Assembly: GCA_905215155.1 (NCBI GenBank)
Contig: CAJMPJ010000017.1
Span: 1-58,194 of the forward strand
Direction: 5' to 3'
Source of the DNA: an uncultured bacterium
GTDB lineage: Bacteria; Bacillota; Clostridia; Lachnospirales; Lachnospiraceae
DNA length: 58,194 nt
Shown: piece after piece, positions 25,452-34,782 of the stretch
Position numbering within the stretch: position 1 is the stretch's first letter
Layout: each line of letters begins with the position of its first letter
Made by a program: the position numbers and the translations under genes
The notes under the pieces: model-generated
The model's input: only the letters and a program-made list of their open reading frames with translations
Told to the model about the DNA's origin: nothing
Databases searched by the model: none

Positions 25452-27716
25452 ATGTTTCTAAGAACAAAGTTAAAACGGGGGCTGTTTGTATTTGCCAGTG
25501 TTTTTCTTATGGCTGGAGTATCATGGGTGCAAACGGCAGAAGCAAAAAGTTCTTTGACTGGACAGAAGTACGAAGGAGTCAATCCTTCAGACCGGGCATT
25601 GACCGCTTTGGAAACAGATCAGGGAGTCTTCGTAAGCTGGCGGTTTTACCAGGAAGACGGACCATCAGCATTTTTTATCCTGAAACGGAATGGCCGGGAA
25701 ATTTACCGGGGAACCAATACTAATTTCTTAGACAAGGACGGAAACGGGGGAGACCGGTATGATGTGGCAGACAACAGGGGCAGCCATAAAATAGGTCAAA
25801 CGGCACTTGCATGGAATAAAGAGTATTTGGAGGTGAATCTTCAGGCACCGGATAAGCAGGTAATGCCGGATGGTACGGTCACGGATTATACGGCAAATGA
25901 TATGTCTGTTGGGGATTTGGATGGAGACGGACAGTTGGAATTGGTCGTAAAATGGTATCCCGATAATGCACAGGATAACTCAAAAGACGGTTATACAGGA
26001 ACGACTATTATCGATGCATATGATCTTGATACAAGCACCGGAGCAGCCAAGCTGCTGTGGAGAATCGATTTAGGGGTTAATATACGTTCCGGTGCCCATT
26101 ACACCCAGTTCCAGGTTTGGGACTACGATGGGGATGGCTGTGCAGAACTGATCTGCAAAACGGCTGACGGTTCTACGGCTTATCAGAATGTAAATGGTGT
26201 TTTAAGGGAAACGGGACATGTTGGAGCGGTGAATGCTGCAGCACTTCCTACCCATAAAATCAGTAAAAAATATGATTTCCGCAGTTCCAAAGGAAGAATC
26301 GGACGCATTGTAAACGGGGATGAATACCTGACCGCATTTGATGGAAAAACCGGCAAAATCATAGATACCACTGCCTATGTTCCTTCCCGTGGAATCTATA
26401 ACGAAAAAACAGGAACCTGGGATACCTCCATGTGGGGACTGGACAGCAAAGGAAACCCGGAGCCTGCGGGTTATGCAAACCGTGCGGACCGTTTTCTTGC
26501 TGCAACCGCATATCTTGACGGAACAACGCCAAGCGCTGTATTTTGCCGCGGGTACTACGGACGAACAGCCATTGCCGCCTGGGACTTGAAGCATGGAAAA
26601 CTGACTCAAAAGTGGGTTTTTGATGTACCGACGGGAGACCGGTTTGCAGGTCAGGGAAACCATAATCTGTCTGTCAACGATGTAGACGGAGATGGGAGGG
26701 ATGAAATCATTTACGGTTCCCTGACACTGGATGATAACGGTACGCCTAAATATACCACTGGACTGGGGCACGGAGACGCCATGCATGTCAGCGACTGGAA
26801 TGATGACGGAAAGCTGGAAGTATTTCAGGTGCATGAGGACAAAAAGGCGCAATACCATATAGAACTTCACGATGCGGAAACCGGGCGGATTCTTTGGGGA
26901 TATAATTACGGAAAGGATACCGGCCGTGGTATCGCCGCGGATATCGACCCAAGATATCCTGGAGCAGAAATGTGGGCAGCCGTAAAGGCAATTACCTACA
27001 ATGCAAGAGGACAGCAGATATACAGAGAAGGAGTCAGGCCAAGCCAGAATTTTTCCATCTTCTGGGATGGCGATCTTTTGATGGAACTGTTTGATTCCAA
27101 TGATTCCTCTCAGTTGGTTCCCCAGGTCCAGAAATGGGATTATGAAAATCAGAAAACAGATATTCTTCTTCAGATGAACGGAACGAAGCTCAACAATGGG
27201 TCAAAAGCAAATGCCGGACTGGTGGCTGATTTAATCGGCGACTGGAGGGAAGAGATAATTGTCCGGGATGCCAAAAATAAAAATAAAATAAGAATTTACA
27301 GCACACCCATTGAGACCGCTTACCGGATTCCATGTCTTTTGACAGACCGGTCTTATGCGGAAGGCGTGGCATGGCAGAATACCGCTTATAATCAGCCTGC
27401 AAATTTGAGCTATTTGTTATCTTCTGGTATAAAAGTACCGGAAATTACGGCCAAAGGTCAAAAAAATCACACTATCCGGCTGAAATGGAGTGCAGCAAGT
27501 GACGGTAAGTATGGTCATAAAGTATCCGGCTATGAGATCTACCGGGCAGAATCCGGAAGAGAGTATGAAGCGGTGGCAACCGTAGAGGGAAATGTGCTGA
27601 CCTATCAGGACAAAGGCTTGAATGCAGATGTGGAATATCAGTATAAGGTGGCTGCGGTTGTAGACGGGCGGCCAACCTATCGGTCATTCCCGGTTACGGC
27701 AAGACCACAGTCTTAG
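25452..27716 (+). CDS. Secreted rhamnogalacturonan lyase (polysaccharide lyase family 11) with Fn3 domain
   Basis: The 754-residue protein has a Sec signal peptide (KLKRGLFVFASVFLMAGVSW, cleavage likely after AEA near residue 31). The rest matches the PL11 beta-propeller lyases (YesW/YesX type) that cleave the rhamnogalacturonan I backbone of pectin: an N-terminal Fn3-like domain (YEGVNPSDRALTALETDQGV then FVSWR), calcium-binding loops DLDGDGQLE, DYDGDGCAE, DVDGDGRDE and DWNDDGKLE, and a C-terminal fibronectin type III domain (~655-754, IRLKWSAASD then VSGYEIYRA). No sortase motif or membrane anchor is seen. GGAGGGGG lies before ATG 25452. It stands alone, with no uptake or unsaturated-glucuronyl hydrolase gene nearby; the upstream importer is a different type. 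Confidence 0.92.
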   Translation: MFLRTKLKRGLFVFASVFLMAGVSWVQTAEAKSSLTGQKYEGVNPSDRALTALETDQGVFVSWRFYQEDGPSAFFILKRNGREIYRGTNTNFLDKDGNGGDRYDVADNRGSHKIGQTALAWNKEYLEVNLQAPDKQVMPDGTVTDYTANDMSVGDLDGDGQLELVVKWYPDNAQDNSKDGYTGTTIIDAYDLDTSTGAAKLLWRIDLGVNIRSGAHYTQFQVWDYDGDGCAELICKTADGSTAYQNVNGVLRETGHVGAVNAAALPTHKISKKYDFRSSKGRIGRIVNGDEYLTAFDGKTGKIIDTTAYVPSRGIYNEKTGTWDTSMWGLDSKGNPEPAGYANRADRFLAATAYLDGTTPSAVFCRGYYGRTAIAAWDLKHGKLTQKWVFDVPTGDRFAGQGNHNLSVNDVDGDGRDEIIYGSLTLDDNGTPKYTTGLGHGDAMHVSDWNDDGKLEVFQVHEDKKAQYHIELHDAETGRILWGYNYGKDTGRGIAADIDPRYPGAEMWAAVKAITYNARGQQIYREGVRPSQNFSIFWDGDLLMELFDSNDSSQLVPQVQKWDYENQKTDILLQMNGTKLNNGSKANAGLVADLIGDWREEIIVRDAKNKNKIRIYSTPIETAYRIPCLLTDRSYAEGVAWQNTAYNQPANLSYLLSSGIKVPEITAKGQKNHTIRLKWSAASDGKYGHKVSGYEIYRAESGREYEAVATVEGNVLTYQDKGLNADVEYQYKVAAVVDGRPTYRSFPVTARPQS

Positions 27717-27756
27717 AGAAGGCTGATAAAAAATTATATGTTTTCAATCAATACGA

Positions 27757-27786
27757 ATGGTCAAATAATGTACATTATTTGACCAT
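27757..27786. repeat. 30-base perfect palindrome between convergent genes
   Basis: ATGGTCAAATAATGT followed directly by its reverse complement. It sits 40 bases after the lyase stop and 103 bases from the rqcH stop. T tracts on either side are poor, so it may be a terminator for both genes or a protein site. The remainder of the 172-base gap is AT-rich with nothing recognised. Confidence 0.75.
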
Positions 27787-27888
27787 TTCCCCTTTAGCTG
27801 TGTTTATTCGATAAAATTATGTTATATTAATCCCTTATTCATGCTTATTTATTTATGGAATAAAGAGTTTATATAGAATAATTTAAAT

Positions 27889-29631
27889 TTACTGACATTC
27901 CCTTAACGTTAATTTTGGCTCTGCAACCATGGAATAATTGGTGTGGTAAATGACGAAACCAGGAGCAGCCCCGGTCACTTTTTTTATGTTTTTCTTCTGA
28001 ATATAATCCACTTCAACCTTATCGCTGTCCCTGCCTTTGGAATAGTATGCGGCCAAAGCCCCGGCTTCTTCAAAGACTCTGTCCGGGAGTTCCTTTCCCT
28101 CCGATTTTACAATAACATGGGAACCGGGAATCCCTTTGGCGTGAAACCACCAGTCATTGCCGTTTGCAACTTTAAAGGTCAGTTCTTCGTTTTGGTAATT
28201 ATTCTTTCCTACATAAATATGAAACCCGTCCGTTGAAATAAAATGGAAAGGCTTGCTTGTGACTTTTGGTTTTTTATCTCCGGTGCGGCGGTGCTTGATG
28301 TAACCGTACTCCATCAGTTCTTCCTTGATCTGAACCAGATCTTCTTCTTTTAATGCAATATCCAGGGAGGCACTCACTGATTCCAGATGATCAATCTCCC
28401 GTCTGGTTTCATTAAGCTGATTGGTTACGGCTTCAAAGGTACGTTTCAGTTTGTTGTATTTGTCAAAATATTTCTGTGCATTTTCTTTTGCGGATAACTG
28501 GTCATCCAAAGGAATCGTGATTTCTTCATTGGTATAGTAATTGAGACAGGTGAGTTTTTTTTCGCCGCCGGTCAATTCGTATCCGTAGGTATTCAGCAGT
28601 TCCCCGTAGACCTTAAACTTGTCCCGCTTTTCCGTATCTTTTAGCTGTTTGGACTGCAAATCATATTTTTTATAATTTCGCTCCAAAGCCGTCTGGACGA
28701 TTTTTCTTAAATCTACAGATTTTTGACGAATCCTTGTAAGAGTGTTCTTGGCAGCGTAGTAGGTTTCCAGAAGAGAACTGATGGATTCAAAACCTACGGC
28801 ATGATAGCCGTCTCCTTCATAACACGTCAATGGAAGTGCAGAAAACTCCACCGGTTCTTCGTTCCGGTATATGATATTGGGAGTGAAATTGCCCTGTTTT
28901 ATATCTTCTGTCATCAGGGAAAACATCCGGTATAAATGAATCATCTCCACGTCAGTCAGTTCATTGGCGGAATGATCCCCGTCAATGGATGCAAGATGAC
29001 AAAGCTCATGTCCCATAACAGGGCTGAAGCCGGTCAGTTTTAAATATAGTGCTTTTTGTATGGGCGCGGCAGTGCTGCCGATCACTTTTGCGAATTCCTC
29101 CTGAGAGATGGTCAGGGGATTTTTCTTTTCTGTGGTCTGCGGGATGAAATAGGTTCTTCCCGGTAAAACCTCCCTGACAGAGCTGACCTGAGCGGAAATG
29201 TGCTTGATGCTGTCTAAAATAACATCCTCCTCATTGCAGAAAATAATATTGCTGTGTTTTCCCATAATTTCAATGATTAGTTTTTTAGTCCGCTTATCTC
29301 CCAGCTCATCCAGGTGCTCGATCTCCATACAAAGTATGCGCTCCAGTCCGGGCTGGCTTATCTTGATAATGCGCCCGTTACCAATATGCTTTCTCAAAAG
29401 CATACAGAAATTAGGGGCGGTTAAGGGGCTTTGCTTATTGGATTCCGTAAAATAAACCAGCGGAAGGCTGGCACTGGCGGAGATTAAAAGTCTCCAGGTA
29501 TTTTTTTGATTTTTAATGGTAAACAGCAGTTCGTCTTTTTCCGGCTGGGCAATTTTAGCGATTTTTCCGCCTTCCAGCCGGTAATTCATTTCTGCTGCGA
29601 GATTAGCCATAACAATTCCGTCTAATGCCAT
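27889..29631 (-). CDS. rqcH: Ribosome quality control factor RqcH (NFACT, fibronectin-binding-like)
   Basis: A 580-residue NFACT protein. In B. subtilis RqcH binds stalled 50S subunits and adds alanine tails to trapped peptides. Order of domains: NFACT-N (ALDGIVMANLAAEMNYRLEG), HhH region (LKLTGFSPVMGHELCHLASI), long coiled coils (~290-430), and NFACT-R (FHIYVGKNNYQNEELTF then WWFHAKGIPGSHVIVKS). Older databases call it fibronectin-binding protein. CGGAGGAATC lies upstream of ATG 29631 (minus), and it has its own promoter. Confidence 0.95.
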   Translation of the reverse strand: MALDGIVMANLAAEMNYRLEGGKIAKIAQPEKDELLFTIKNQKNTWRLLISASASLPLVYFTESNKQSPLTAPNFCMLLRKHIGNGRIIKISQPGLERILCMEIEHLDELGDKRTKKLIIEIMGKHSNIIFCNEEDVILDSIKHISAQVSSVREVLPGRTYFIPQTTEKKNPLTISQEEFAKVIGSTAAPIQKALYLKLTGFSPVMGHELCHLASIDGDHSANELTDVEMIHLYRMFSLMTEDIKQGNFTPNIIYRNEEPVEFSALPLTCYEGDGYHAVGFESISSLLETYYAAKNTLTRIRQKSVDLRKIVQTALERNYKKYDLQSKQLKDTEKRDKFKVYGELLNTYGYELTGGEKKLTCLNYYTNEEITIPLDDQLSAKENAQKYFDKYNKLKRTFEAVTNQLNETRREIDHLESVSASLDIALKEEDLVQIKEELMEYGYIKHRRTGDKKPKVTSKPFHFISTDGFHIYVGKNNYQNEELTFKVANGNDWWFHAKGIPGSHVIVKSEGKELPDRVFEEAGALAAYYSKGRDSDKVEVDYIQKKNIKKVTGAAPGFVIYHTNYSMVAEPKLTLRECQ

Positions 29632-29670
29632 CGTCTGATTCCTCCGGTAAATGGTCTATATGATAGAAAC

Positions 29671-29699
29671 AGTATAGCACAAAAACGCTGTTGTGTAAA
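29671..29699 (-). promoter_or_regulatory. Promoter of rqcH
   Basis: On the minus strand: TTTACA (29699-29694), 17-base spacer, TATACT (29676-29671). Confidence 0.8.
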
Positions 29700-29711
29700 A
29701 TTTAAAACCAA

Positions 29712-29740
29712 TTGACTTGTTTTTTAATATGACTTATAAT
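29712..29740 (+). promoter_or_regulatory. Promoter of yicC-gmk-rpoZ
   Basis: TTGACT (29712-29717), 17-base spacer, TATAAT (29735-29740). The in-frame ATG at 29739 overlaps the -10, which rules it out as the yicC start. Divergent from the rqcH promoter, 12 bases apart. Confidence 0.88.
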
Positions 29741-29774
29741 GAATGATATCTATGGCGAAAGAGAGGCATTTGCA

Positions 29775-30653
29775 ATGATTAAGAGCATGACAGGTTTCGG
29801 CAGGTACGAAACCGTCACGGATGAATATAAGATTTCCGTCGAGATGAAGGCTGTAAATCACAGATATTTGGATTTAAGCATAAAGATGCCGAAAAAGTTT
29901 AATTTCTTTGAAGCAGGGATCAGAAATCTGTTAAAGAATTATATTCAGAGAGGAAAAGTTGATGTTTTCATCAGCTATGAAGATTATACCGAGAATAAAT
30001 TATGTTTAAAGTATAACAGCGCTCTGGCTGCTGAATATATGGATTATTTCGCAAAGATGGAGGCACAGTTCGGGATAGAGAACGATATCAAAGTATCGTC
30101 TTTAGCAAGATTTCCGGAGGTCCTTACAATGGATGAGGTGCCTGAGGACGAAGATCAGATGTGGAAGTTCCTTTCAGAGACGGTAGAAGAAGCTGCAAAG
30201 CGGTTTGTGGAAACCAGAATGACCGAAGGGGAGACACTTAAGAACGATCTGATGAAAAAGCTTGGTTATATGACAGAACTTCTGGATTTTATTGAAGAGA
30301 GATCTCCGAAGATTCTTCAGGAATACCGCACAAAGCTTGAGGACAAGGTAAAGGAACTGCTGGCAAGCGCCTCCATTGATGAAGGAAGGATTGCTACAGA
30401 GGTTACCATATTTGCTGATAAAATATGTGTGGATGAAGAAACGGTACGTTTAAGAAGCCACATTGAAAATACCAAGACAGAGCTGGAGGCTGGCGGAAGT
30501 GTGGGAAGGAAACTGGATTTTATCGCTCAGGAGATGAACCGGGAAGCCAATACCATATTATCAAAAGCCAATGACTTGGAGATTTCAGATAAGGCGATCA
30601 CCTTAAAAACTGAGATAGAAAAGGTCAGGGAACAGATCCAGAATATTGAGTAG
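29775..30653 (+). CDS. yicC: YicC/YloC family endoribonuclease
   Basis: A 292-residue protein starting IKSMTGFGRYETVTDEY and containing EMKAVNHRYLDLSIKMP, the YicC_N hallmark, with a DUF1732 C-terminus (DFIAQEMNREANTILSKAND). E. coli YicC and B. subtilis YloC have been reported as RNases. The frame extends to 29739 but that start lies in the promoter; ATG 29775 has GAGAGG upstream. It overlaps the frame of gmk upstream of its start and forms the first gene of yicC-gmk-rpoZ. Confidence 0.94.
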   Translation: MIKSMTGFGRYETVTDEYKISVEMKAVNHRYLDLSIKMPKKFNFFEAGIRNLLKNYIQRGKVDVFISYEDYTENKLCLKYNSALAAEYMDYFAKMEAQFGIENDIKVSSLARFPEVLTMDEVPEDEDQMWKFLSETVEEAAKRFVETRMTEGETLKNDLMKKLGYMTELLDFIEERSPKILQEYRTKLEDKVKELLASASIDEGRIATEVTIFADKICVDEETVRLRSHIENTKTELEAGGSVGRKLDFIAQEMNREANTILSKANDLEISDKAITLKTEIEKVREQIQNIE

Positions 30654-30669
30654 GGAGTGTAACAAACCC

Positions 30670-31290
30670 ATGAATGAACAAGGCATGTTGGCAGTTGTAT
30701 CCGGTTTTTCAGGAGCAGGCAAAGGAACCATTATGAAGGAGCTTCTGAAACGGTATGATAATTATGCGCTGTCCATTTCCGCCACGACCAGATCTCCCAG
30801 AGACGGGGAAGTGGATGGGAGAGAGTACTTTTTTGTAACAGATGAATCTTTTCGGGAAATGATCGAGCATGACGCTTTGATTGAATACGCCCAGTATGTA
30901 AAACATTTTTACGGAACACCCAAAGAATATGTTTTAAACCAGATGAAAAAAGGCAAGGATGTAATACTGGAAATTGAAATACAGGGAGCGCTGAAAATCA
31001 AAGAACGCTTTCCGGAAACCATCTTGATTTTCGTCATGCCTCCCAATGCGGAAGAATTAAAGCGCCGCTTGATTGGACGGGGCACAGAAAGCATGGAAAT
31101 CATCAATGCCAGGCTGCGCAGGGCTTTGGAAGAAGCCGAGGGCATGGAGTCTTATGATTATATCCTTATCAATGACAAGATTGATACCTGTGTGGAAGAC
31201 TTACACCGGATGATTCAGGTGCAGCATAACCGTGCTTCCAATAATAAAGCGTTTTTATCCCAGATCCGGGAAGAATTAAAGAATATATAG
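30670..31290 (+). CDS. gmk: Guanylate kinase
   Basis: Phosphorylates GMP to GDP. The 206 residues include the P-loop VSGFSGAGKGTIMKELL and the GMP-binding segment SATTRSPRDGEVDGREYFFV, then EIEIQGALKIKERFP and RLIGRGTES. ATG 30670 with GGGAGTG upstream is preferred to the frame start at 30646, which would overlap yicC by 8 bases and lacks a ribosome site. Confidence 0.96.
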   Translation: MNEQGMLAVVSGFSGAGKGTIMKELLKRYDNYALSISATTRSPRDGEVDGREYFFVTDESFREMIEHDALIEYAQYVKHFYGTPKEYVLNQMKKGKDVILEIEIQGALKIKERFPETILIFVMPPNAEELKRRLIGRGTESMEIINARLRRALEEAEGMESYDYILINDKIDTCVEDLHRMIQVQHNRASNNKAFLSQIREELKNI

Positions 31291-31314
31291 TCGATTGAGA
31301 AAGGGGAATAAAAG

Positions 31315-31566
31315 ATGTTACATCCATCTTATTCAGATTTAATTAATGTAGTAAACAGTGAGGTAGAGCCTGGAGACACTCCGGTTGTCCAGAGCCGTTA
31401 TTCCATCGTAATCGCTGCTGCTAAAAGAGCAAGACAGATCATTGCAGGCTCAGAACCTGAAGTACCGGGATACGGTAAAAAACCGCTTTCTGTTGCCGTA
31501 GAGGAACTGTATGAGGGCCAAGTGAAGATTTTGAGCGAAGCGGACGCAACAGAAGAAGACGATTAA
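31315..31566 (+). CDS. rpoZ: DNA-directed RNA polymerase omega subunit
   Basis: An 83-residue protein with SRYSIVIAAAKRARQI and KPLSVAVEELYEG, the omega motifs around the CR region. Omega stabilises the beta' subunit. Adjacent to gmk as in many bacteria. AAAGGGG lies upstream of ATG 31315, and a terminator follows. Confidence 0.94.
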   Translation: MLHPSYSDLINVVNSEVEPGDTPVVQSRYSIVIAAAKRARQIIAGSEPEVPGYGKKPLSVAVEELYEGQVKILSEADATEEDD

Positions 31567-31571
31567 TGAAG

Positions 31572-31606
31572 AAAAAGGCCGTCTCCCTTTGGTAGATGGC
31601 TTTTCT
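31572..31606 (+). terminator. Terminator after rpoZ
   Basis: AAAAGGCCGTCT pairs with AGATGGCTTTT (one bulge, one G-T), tail TTTTCTCTT. Confidence 0.75.
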
Positions 31607-31639
31607 CTTATGCGAAATATAAACGACAGGAGTTTTATA

Positions 31640-32980
31640 ATGAAATTATTATGTATTTCACTGGGTTGTGACAAGAATCTTGTTGATACGGAGATGATGT
31701 TGGGCCTTCTGAATAAAGACGGATATACCTTTACCGACGATGAATATGAGGCAGACGTGATTGTCATCAATACCTGCTGTTTTATCGGAGATGCAAAAGA
31801 AGAAAGCATTAATACCATACTGGATATGGCTCAGAGAAAGATAGACGGCAACTGCAAGGCGCTTATTGTAACGGGCTGTCTTGCCCAGCGGTATAAGCAG
31901 GAGATCATTGACGAGATTCCGGAAGTGGATGGGATTCTTGGAACCTCCACCTATGATGAGATCTCCAATGTTCTACAGGAAGCTTTGGGCGGCAAAGAAC
32001 ATGTACAGCGCTTTCATGAACTGGAAGGCATTCCGGAAGTGGAGGCAGGACGTGTACTTACGACCGGAGGCCATTACGCATTTTTAAAGATTGCAGAAGG
32101 CTGTGACAAACATTGTACTTACTGTATCATTCCCACACTTCGCGGAAACTACCGCAGCGTTCCCATGGAACGGCTTTTAAAAGAAGCGGAAGACCTGGCA
32201 CAGAAGGGGGTAAAGGAGCTGATTCTTGTGGCTCAGGAGACCACTCTTTACGGTGTGGACTTATATGGCAAAAAATCCCTTCCTGAATTATTGAAAAAGC
32301 TTTGCCGCATTTCGGGCATTCAGTGGATTAGAATCCAGTACTGCTATCCTGAGGAGATTACGGACGAGCTGATTCAGACCATAAAGGAAGAAGAAAAGAT
32401 CTGCCGTTATCTGGATCTGCCGATTCAGCACGCCAGTGACAAGATTTTAAAGCGCATGGGACGCAGGACCACCAAGGACCAGCTTCGCAGCATTGTAGGA
32501 AAGCTTCGGAAAGAAATTCCGGATATCGCACTGCGTACCACACTGATTTCCGGTTTCCCAGGGGAAACAGAGGCCGACCATGAAGAACTTATGGAATTTG
32601 TGGATGAGATGGAATTTGAACGTCTTGGCGTATTCGCATATTCTGCAGAGGAAGATACTCCCGCCGCTGAGTTCCCCGATCAGGTGTTACAGGAAGTGAA
32701 AGAGGAACGCCGGGATGCCATCATGGAACTCCAGCAGGAAATTTCCCTTGAACACTCCAATTCCATGATTGGAAAAACCGTAGAGGTGATGATCGAAGGC
32801 AAGGTAGCGGACGAAAATGCGTATGTAGGCCGTACTTATATGGATGGTCCGGGTGTGGATGGAATGATATTCGTTCAGACCGGAGAGGAATTGATGTCAG
32901 GTGATTTTGCCAGGGTTCGGGTAACCGGAGCTATGGAATATGATTTGATGGGAGAGTTGGAAGATGAATTTACCGAATAA
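31640..32980 (+). CDS. rimO: Ribosomal protein S12 methylthiotransferase RimO
   Basis: A radical SAM enzyme that methylthiolates an Asp of ribosomal protein S12. The N-terminal UPF0004 domain begins LLCISLGCDKNLVDTEMM, the RimO-type pattern (MiaB differs), with further cluster cysteines in NTCCFIGDA and TGCLAQRY. The radical SAM cluster is CDKHCTYC (CX3CX2C) near residue 155; a TRAM domain ends the 446 residues. ATG 31640 follows ACAGGAG; the frame start at 31589 would begin in the terminator. The end overlaps pgsA by 17 bases. Confidence 0.95.
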   Translation: MKLLCISLGCDKNLVDTEMMLGLLNKDGYTFTDDEYEADVIVINTCCFIGDAKEESINTILDMAQRKIDGNCKALIVTGCLAQRYKQEIIDEIPEVDGILGTSTYDEISNVLQEALGGKEHVQRFHELEGIPEVEAGRVLTTGGHYAFLKIAEGCDKHCTYCIIPTLRGNYRSVPMERLLKEAEDLAQKGVKELILVAQETTLYGVDLYGKKSLPELLKKLCRISGIQWIRIQYCYPEEITDELIQTIKEEEKICRYLDLPIQHASDKILKRMGRRTTKDQLRSIVGKLRKEIPDIALRTTLISGFPGETEADHEELMEFVDEMEFERLGVFAYSAEEDTPAAEFPDQVLQEVKEERRDAIMELQQEISLEHSNSMIGKTVEVMIEGKVADENAYVGRTYMDGPGVDGMIFVQTGEELMSGDFARVRVTGAMEYDLMGELEDEFTE

Positions 32981-33506
32981 ATTGACGATTTTAAGGGTTC
33001 TCATGATTCCGTTTTTTGTTTTTTTCCTTCTGCTGGACGGAGGGACCAATGCAACATACCGTTTTATTGCAGCTGCCATATTTATCATTGCAAGCTTTAC
33101 GGACATGTTAGATGGCATGATTGCCAGAAAATATGGTCTTGTTACTAATTTCGGTAAATTTATGGACCCCCTTGCAGATAAGCTGTTGGTCTGTTCCGGA
33201 CTCATTTGTTTCACCGCCCTTGGGCAGCTTGCCGCATGGATCGTAATTATCATTATCAGCAGAGAGTTTATCATCAGCGGGTTTCGTCTGGTGGCATCGG
33301 ATAACGGTGTTGTCATTGCGGCCAGCAAATGGGGGAAATTTAAGACCGTATCCCAGATGGTTATGTCGGTCCTTCTTATATTAAATATTCCGCTGTTATT
33401 TCCGGTTACTGTCGTATTTATCTGGATCGCTGCCATATTGACGGTGGTATCTCTGATTGACTATATTGCGAAAAATTATAAGGTTCTTACAGAAGGGAGT
33501 ATGTAA
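32964..33506 (+). CDS. pgsA: CDP-diacylglycerol-glycerol-3-phosphate 3-phosphatidyltransferase
   Basis: Makes phosphatidylglycerophosphate, first committed step to phosphatidylglycerol. The 180-residue membrane protein has the CDP-alcohol phosphotransferase motif in two parts, DMLDGMIARKYG and NFGKFMDPLADKLL, with DG-AR, G, D and D in the expected spacing, and about five spans. It starts inside rimO (overlap 17 bases) with GGGAGAGTTGGAAG upstream. Confidence 0.96.
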   Translation: MNLPNKLTILRVLMIPFFVFFLLLDGGTNATYRFIAAAIFIIASFTDMLDGMIARKYGLVTNFGKFMDPLADKLLVCSGLICFTALGQLAAWIVIIIISREFIISGFRLVASDNGVVIAASKWGKFKTVSQMVMSVLLILNIPLLFPVTVVFIWIAAILTVVSLIDYIAKNYKVLTEGSM

Positions 33507-33511
33507 ACATT

Positions 33512-34759
33512 ATGGTTGTTGAACTGGTTTCCGTCGGAACAGAGCTTTTGCTTGGTAACATTGTGAATACCAATACCCAGTATCTTGCAGAACAATGTGC
33601 TCTTTTGGGGTTGTCTATGTATCATCAGGTGACTGTGGGGGATAACAGAGAACGTTTGTCTCAAGTGATTTTAGTTGCCCTGGACCGTTCCGATGTGATT
33701 ATTTTGACCGGAGGCCTGGGGCCTACGGAAGATGACTTGACAAAGGAAGTTTGTGCAGAAGTCATGGGATTTGAGTTGGTAGAAGATGCCCATACCAAGG
33801 AACGGATTACCCAGTATTTTAAGAACAGTATTTATAAAGAAATTCCGGATAACAACTGGAAGCAGGCTCTGGTTCCACAAGGAGCCATTGTTCTTGACAA
33901 CAACAACGGAACTGCCCCCGGACTGATTATGGAGAAAGACGGAAAAACAGCGATTTTGCTGCCTGGACCTCCGAATGAATTAAAACCTCTTTTTCTTGAA
34001 AAAGTATTTCCTTATCTTCAGAAACGTCAGCCGGAGATAATCCGGTCTCAGATGGTAAAGATCTGCGGACTGGGAGAAAGCCAGGTAGAGGACCGTATTC
34101 TTGATTTAATCAACGGTCAGTCCAATCCAACAATCGCTACCTATGCAAAAACCGCGGAGGTACATTTAAGAATTACTGCAAAGGCTTCCAGCGAAGAAGA
34201 AGCCAGCGAGCTCTTAAAACCTGTGGTGAAAGAAATCAAAAGCCGTTTTGGCAATGATGTATATACGACAAAAGAAGAAGAAACTCTTGAAATGGCAGTG
34301 GTCCGCCTTCTTAAAAAGCACGAATTAACGGTAACTACGGCAGAATCCTGTACCGGAGGACTGATCTCGGGACGTCTGGTCAATGTACCAGGTGCCTCTG
34401 AGGTCTTTAGGGAAGGCTTTGTCACCTATTCCAACAAGGCAAAAAGGAAGCTTCTCAATGTAAACAAAAGTACATTGAAAAAATATGGGGCCGTCAGCAA
34501 ACAGACTGCCAAAGAGATGGCCACCGGCGGAGTTTTTGCCACAGATGCGGATGTGTGTATTGCTGTGACAGGAATTGCCGGACCTGATTCAGAGGGAGAA
34601 AAGCCGGTAGGCCTTGTGTATATTGCCTGCTATCTGAAGGATAAGGTAAAAGTAGAGGAATATCACTTTAAAGGGAACCGTGAAAAAATCAGAGAACAGT
34701 CTGTGGTAAAAGCGCTGGATCTGCTGAGACGGAGTATCCTTGCCAATTACAATACTTAA
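33512..34759 (+). CDS. cinA: CinA family protein (competence/damage-inducible, NMN deamidase-type)
   Basis: The 415 residues combine an N-terminal MoaB-like domain (VELVSVGTELLLGNIVNTN; TGGLGPTEDDLT; LLPGPPNEL) and a C-terminal CinA domain (TTAESCTGGLISGRLVNVPG; VGLVYIA). CinA proteins hydrolyse ADP-ribose and/or deamidate NMN in pyridine nucleotide recycling; in some Firmicutes the gene is induced in competence and sits near recA. Here recA is not adjacent. Starts 5 bases after pgsA. Confidence 0.95.
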   Translation: MVVELVSVGTELLLGNIVNTNTQYLAEQCALLGLSMYHQVTVGDNRERLSQVILVALDRSDVIILTGGLGPTEDDLTKEVCAEVMGFELVEDAHTKERITQYFKNSIYKEIPDNNWKQALVPQGAIVLDNNNGTAPGLIMEKDGKTAILLPGPPNELKPLFLEKVFPYLQKRQPEIIRSQMVKICGLGESQVEDRILDLINGQSNPTIATYAKTAEVHLRITAKASSEEEASELLKPVVKEIKSRFGNDVYTTKEEETLEMAVVRLLKKHELTVTTAESCTGGLISGRLVNVPGASEVFREGFVTYSNKAKRKLLNVNKSTLKKYGAVSKQTAKEMATGGVFATDADVCIAVTGIAGPDSEGEKPVGLVYIACYLKDKVKVEEYHFKGNREKIREQSVVKALDLLRRSILANYNT

Positions 34760-34782
34760 GAGGAGCCGAAAGGAGATAGATC

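Noticed and set aside
29739..29774. Earlier yicC start
   Set aside because: The ATG overlaps the -10 box of the yicC promoter.
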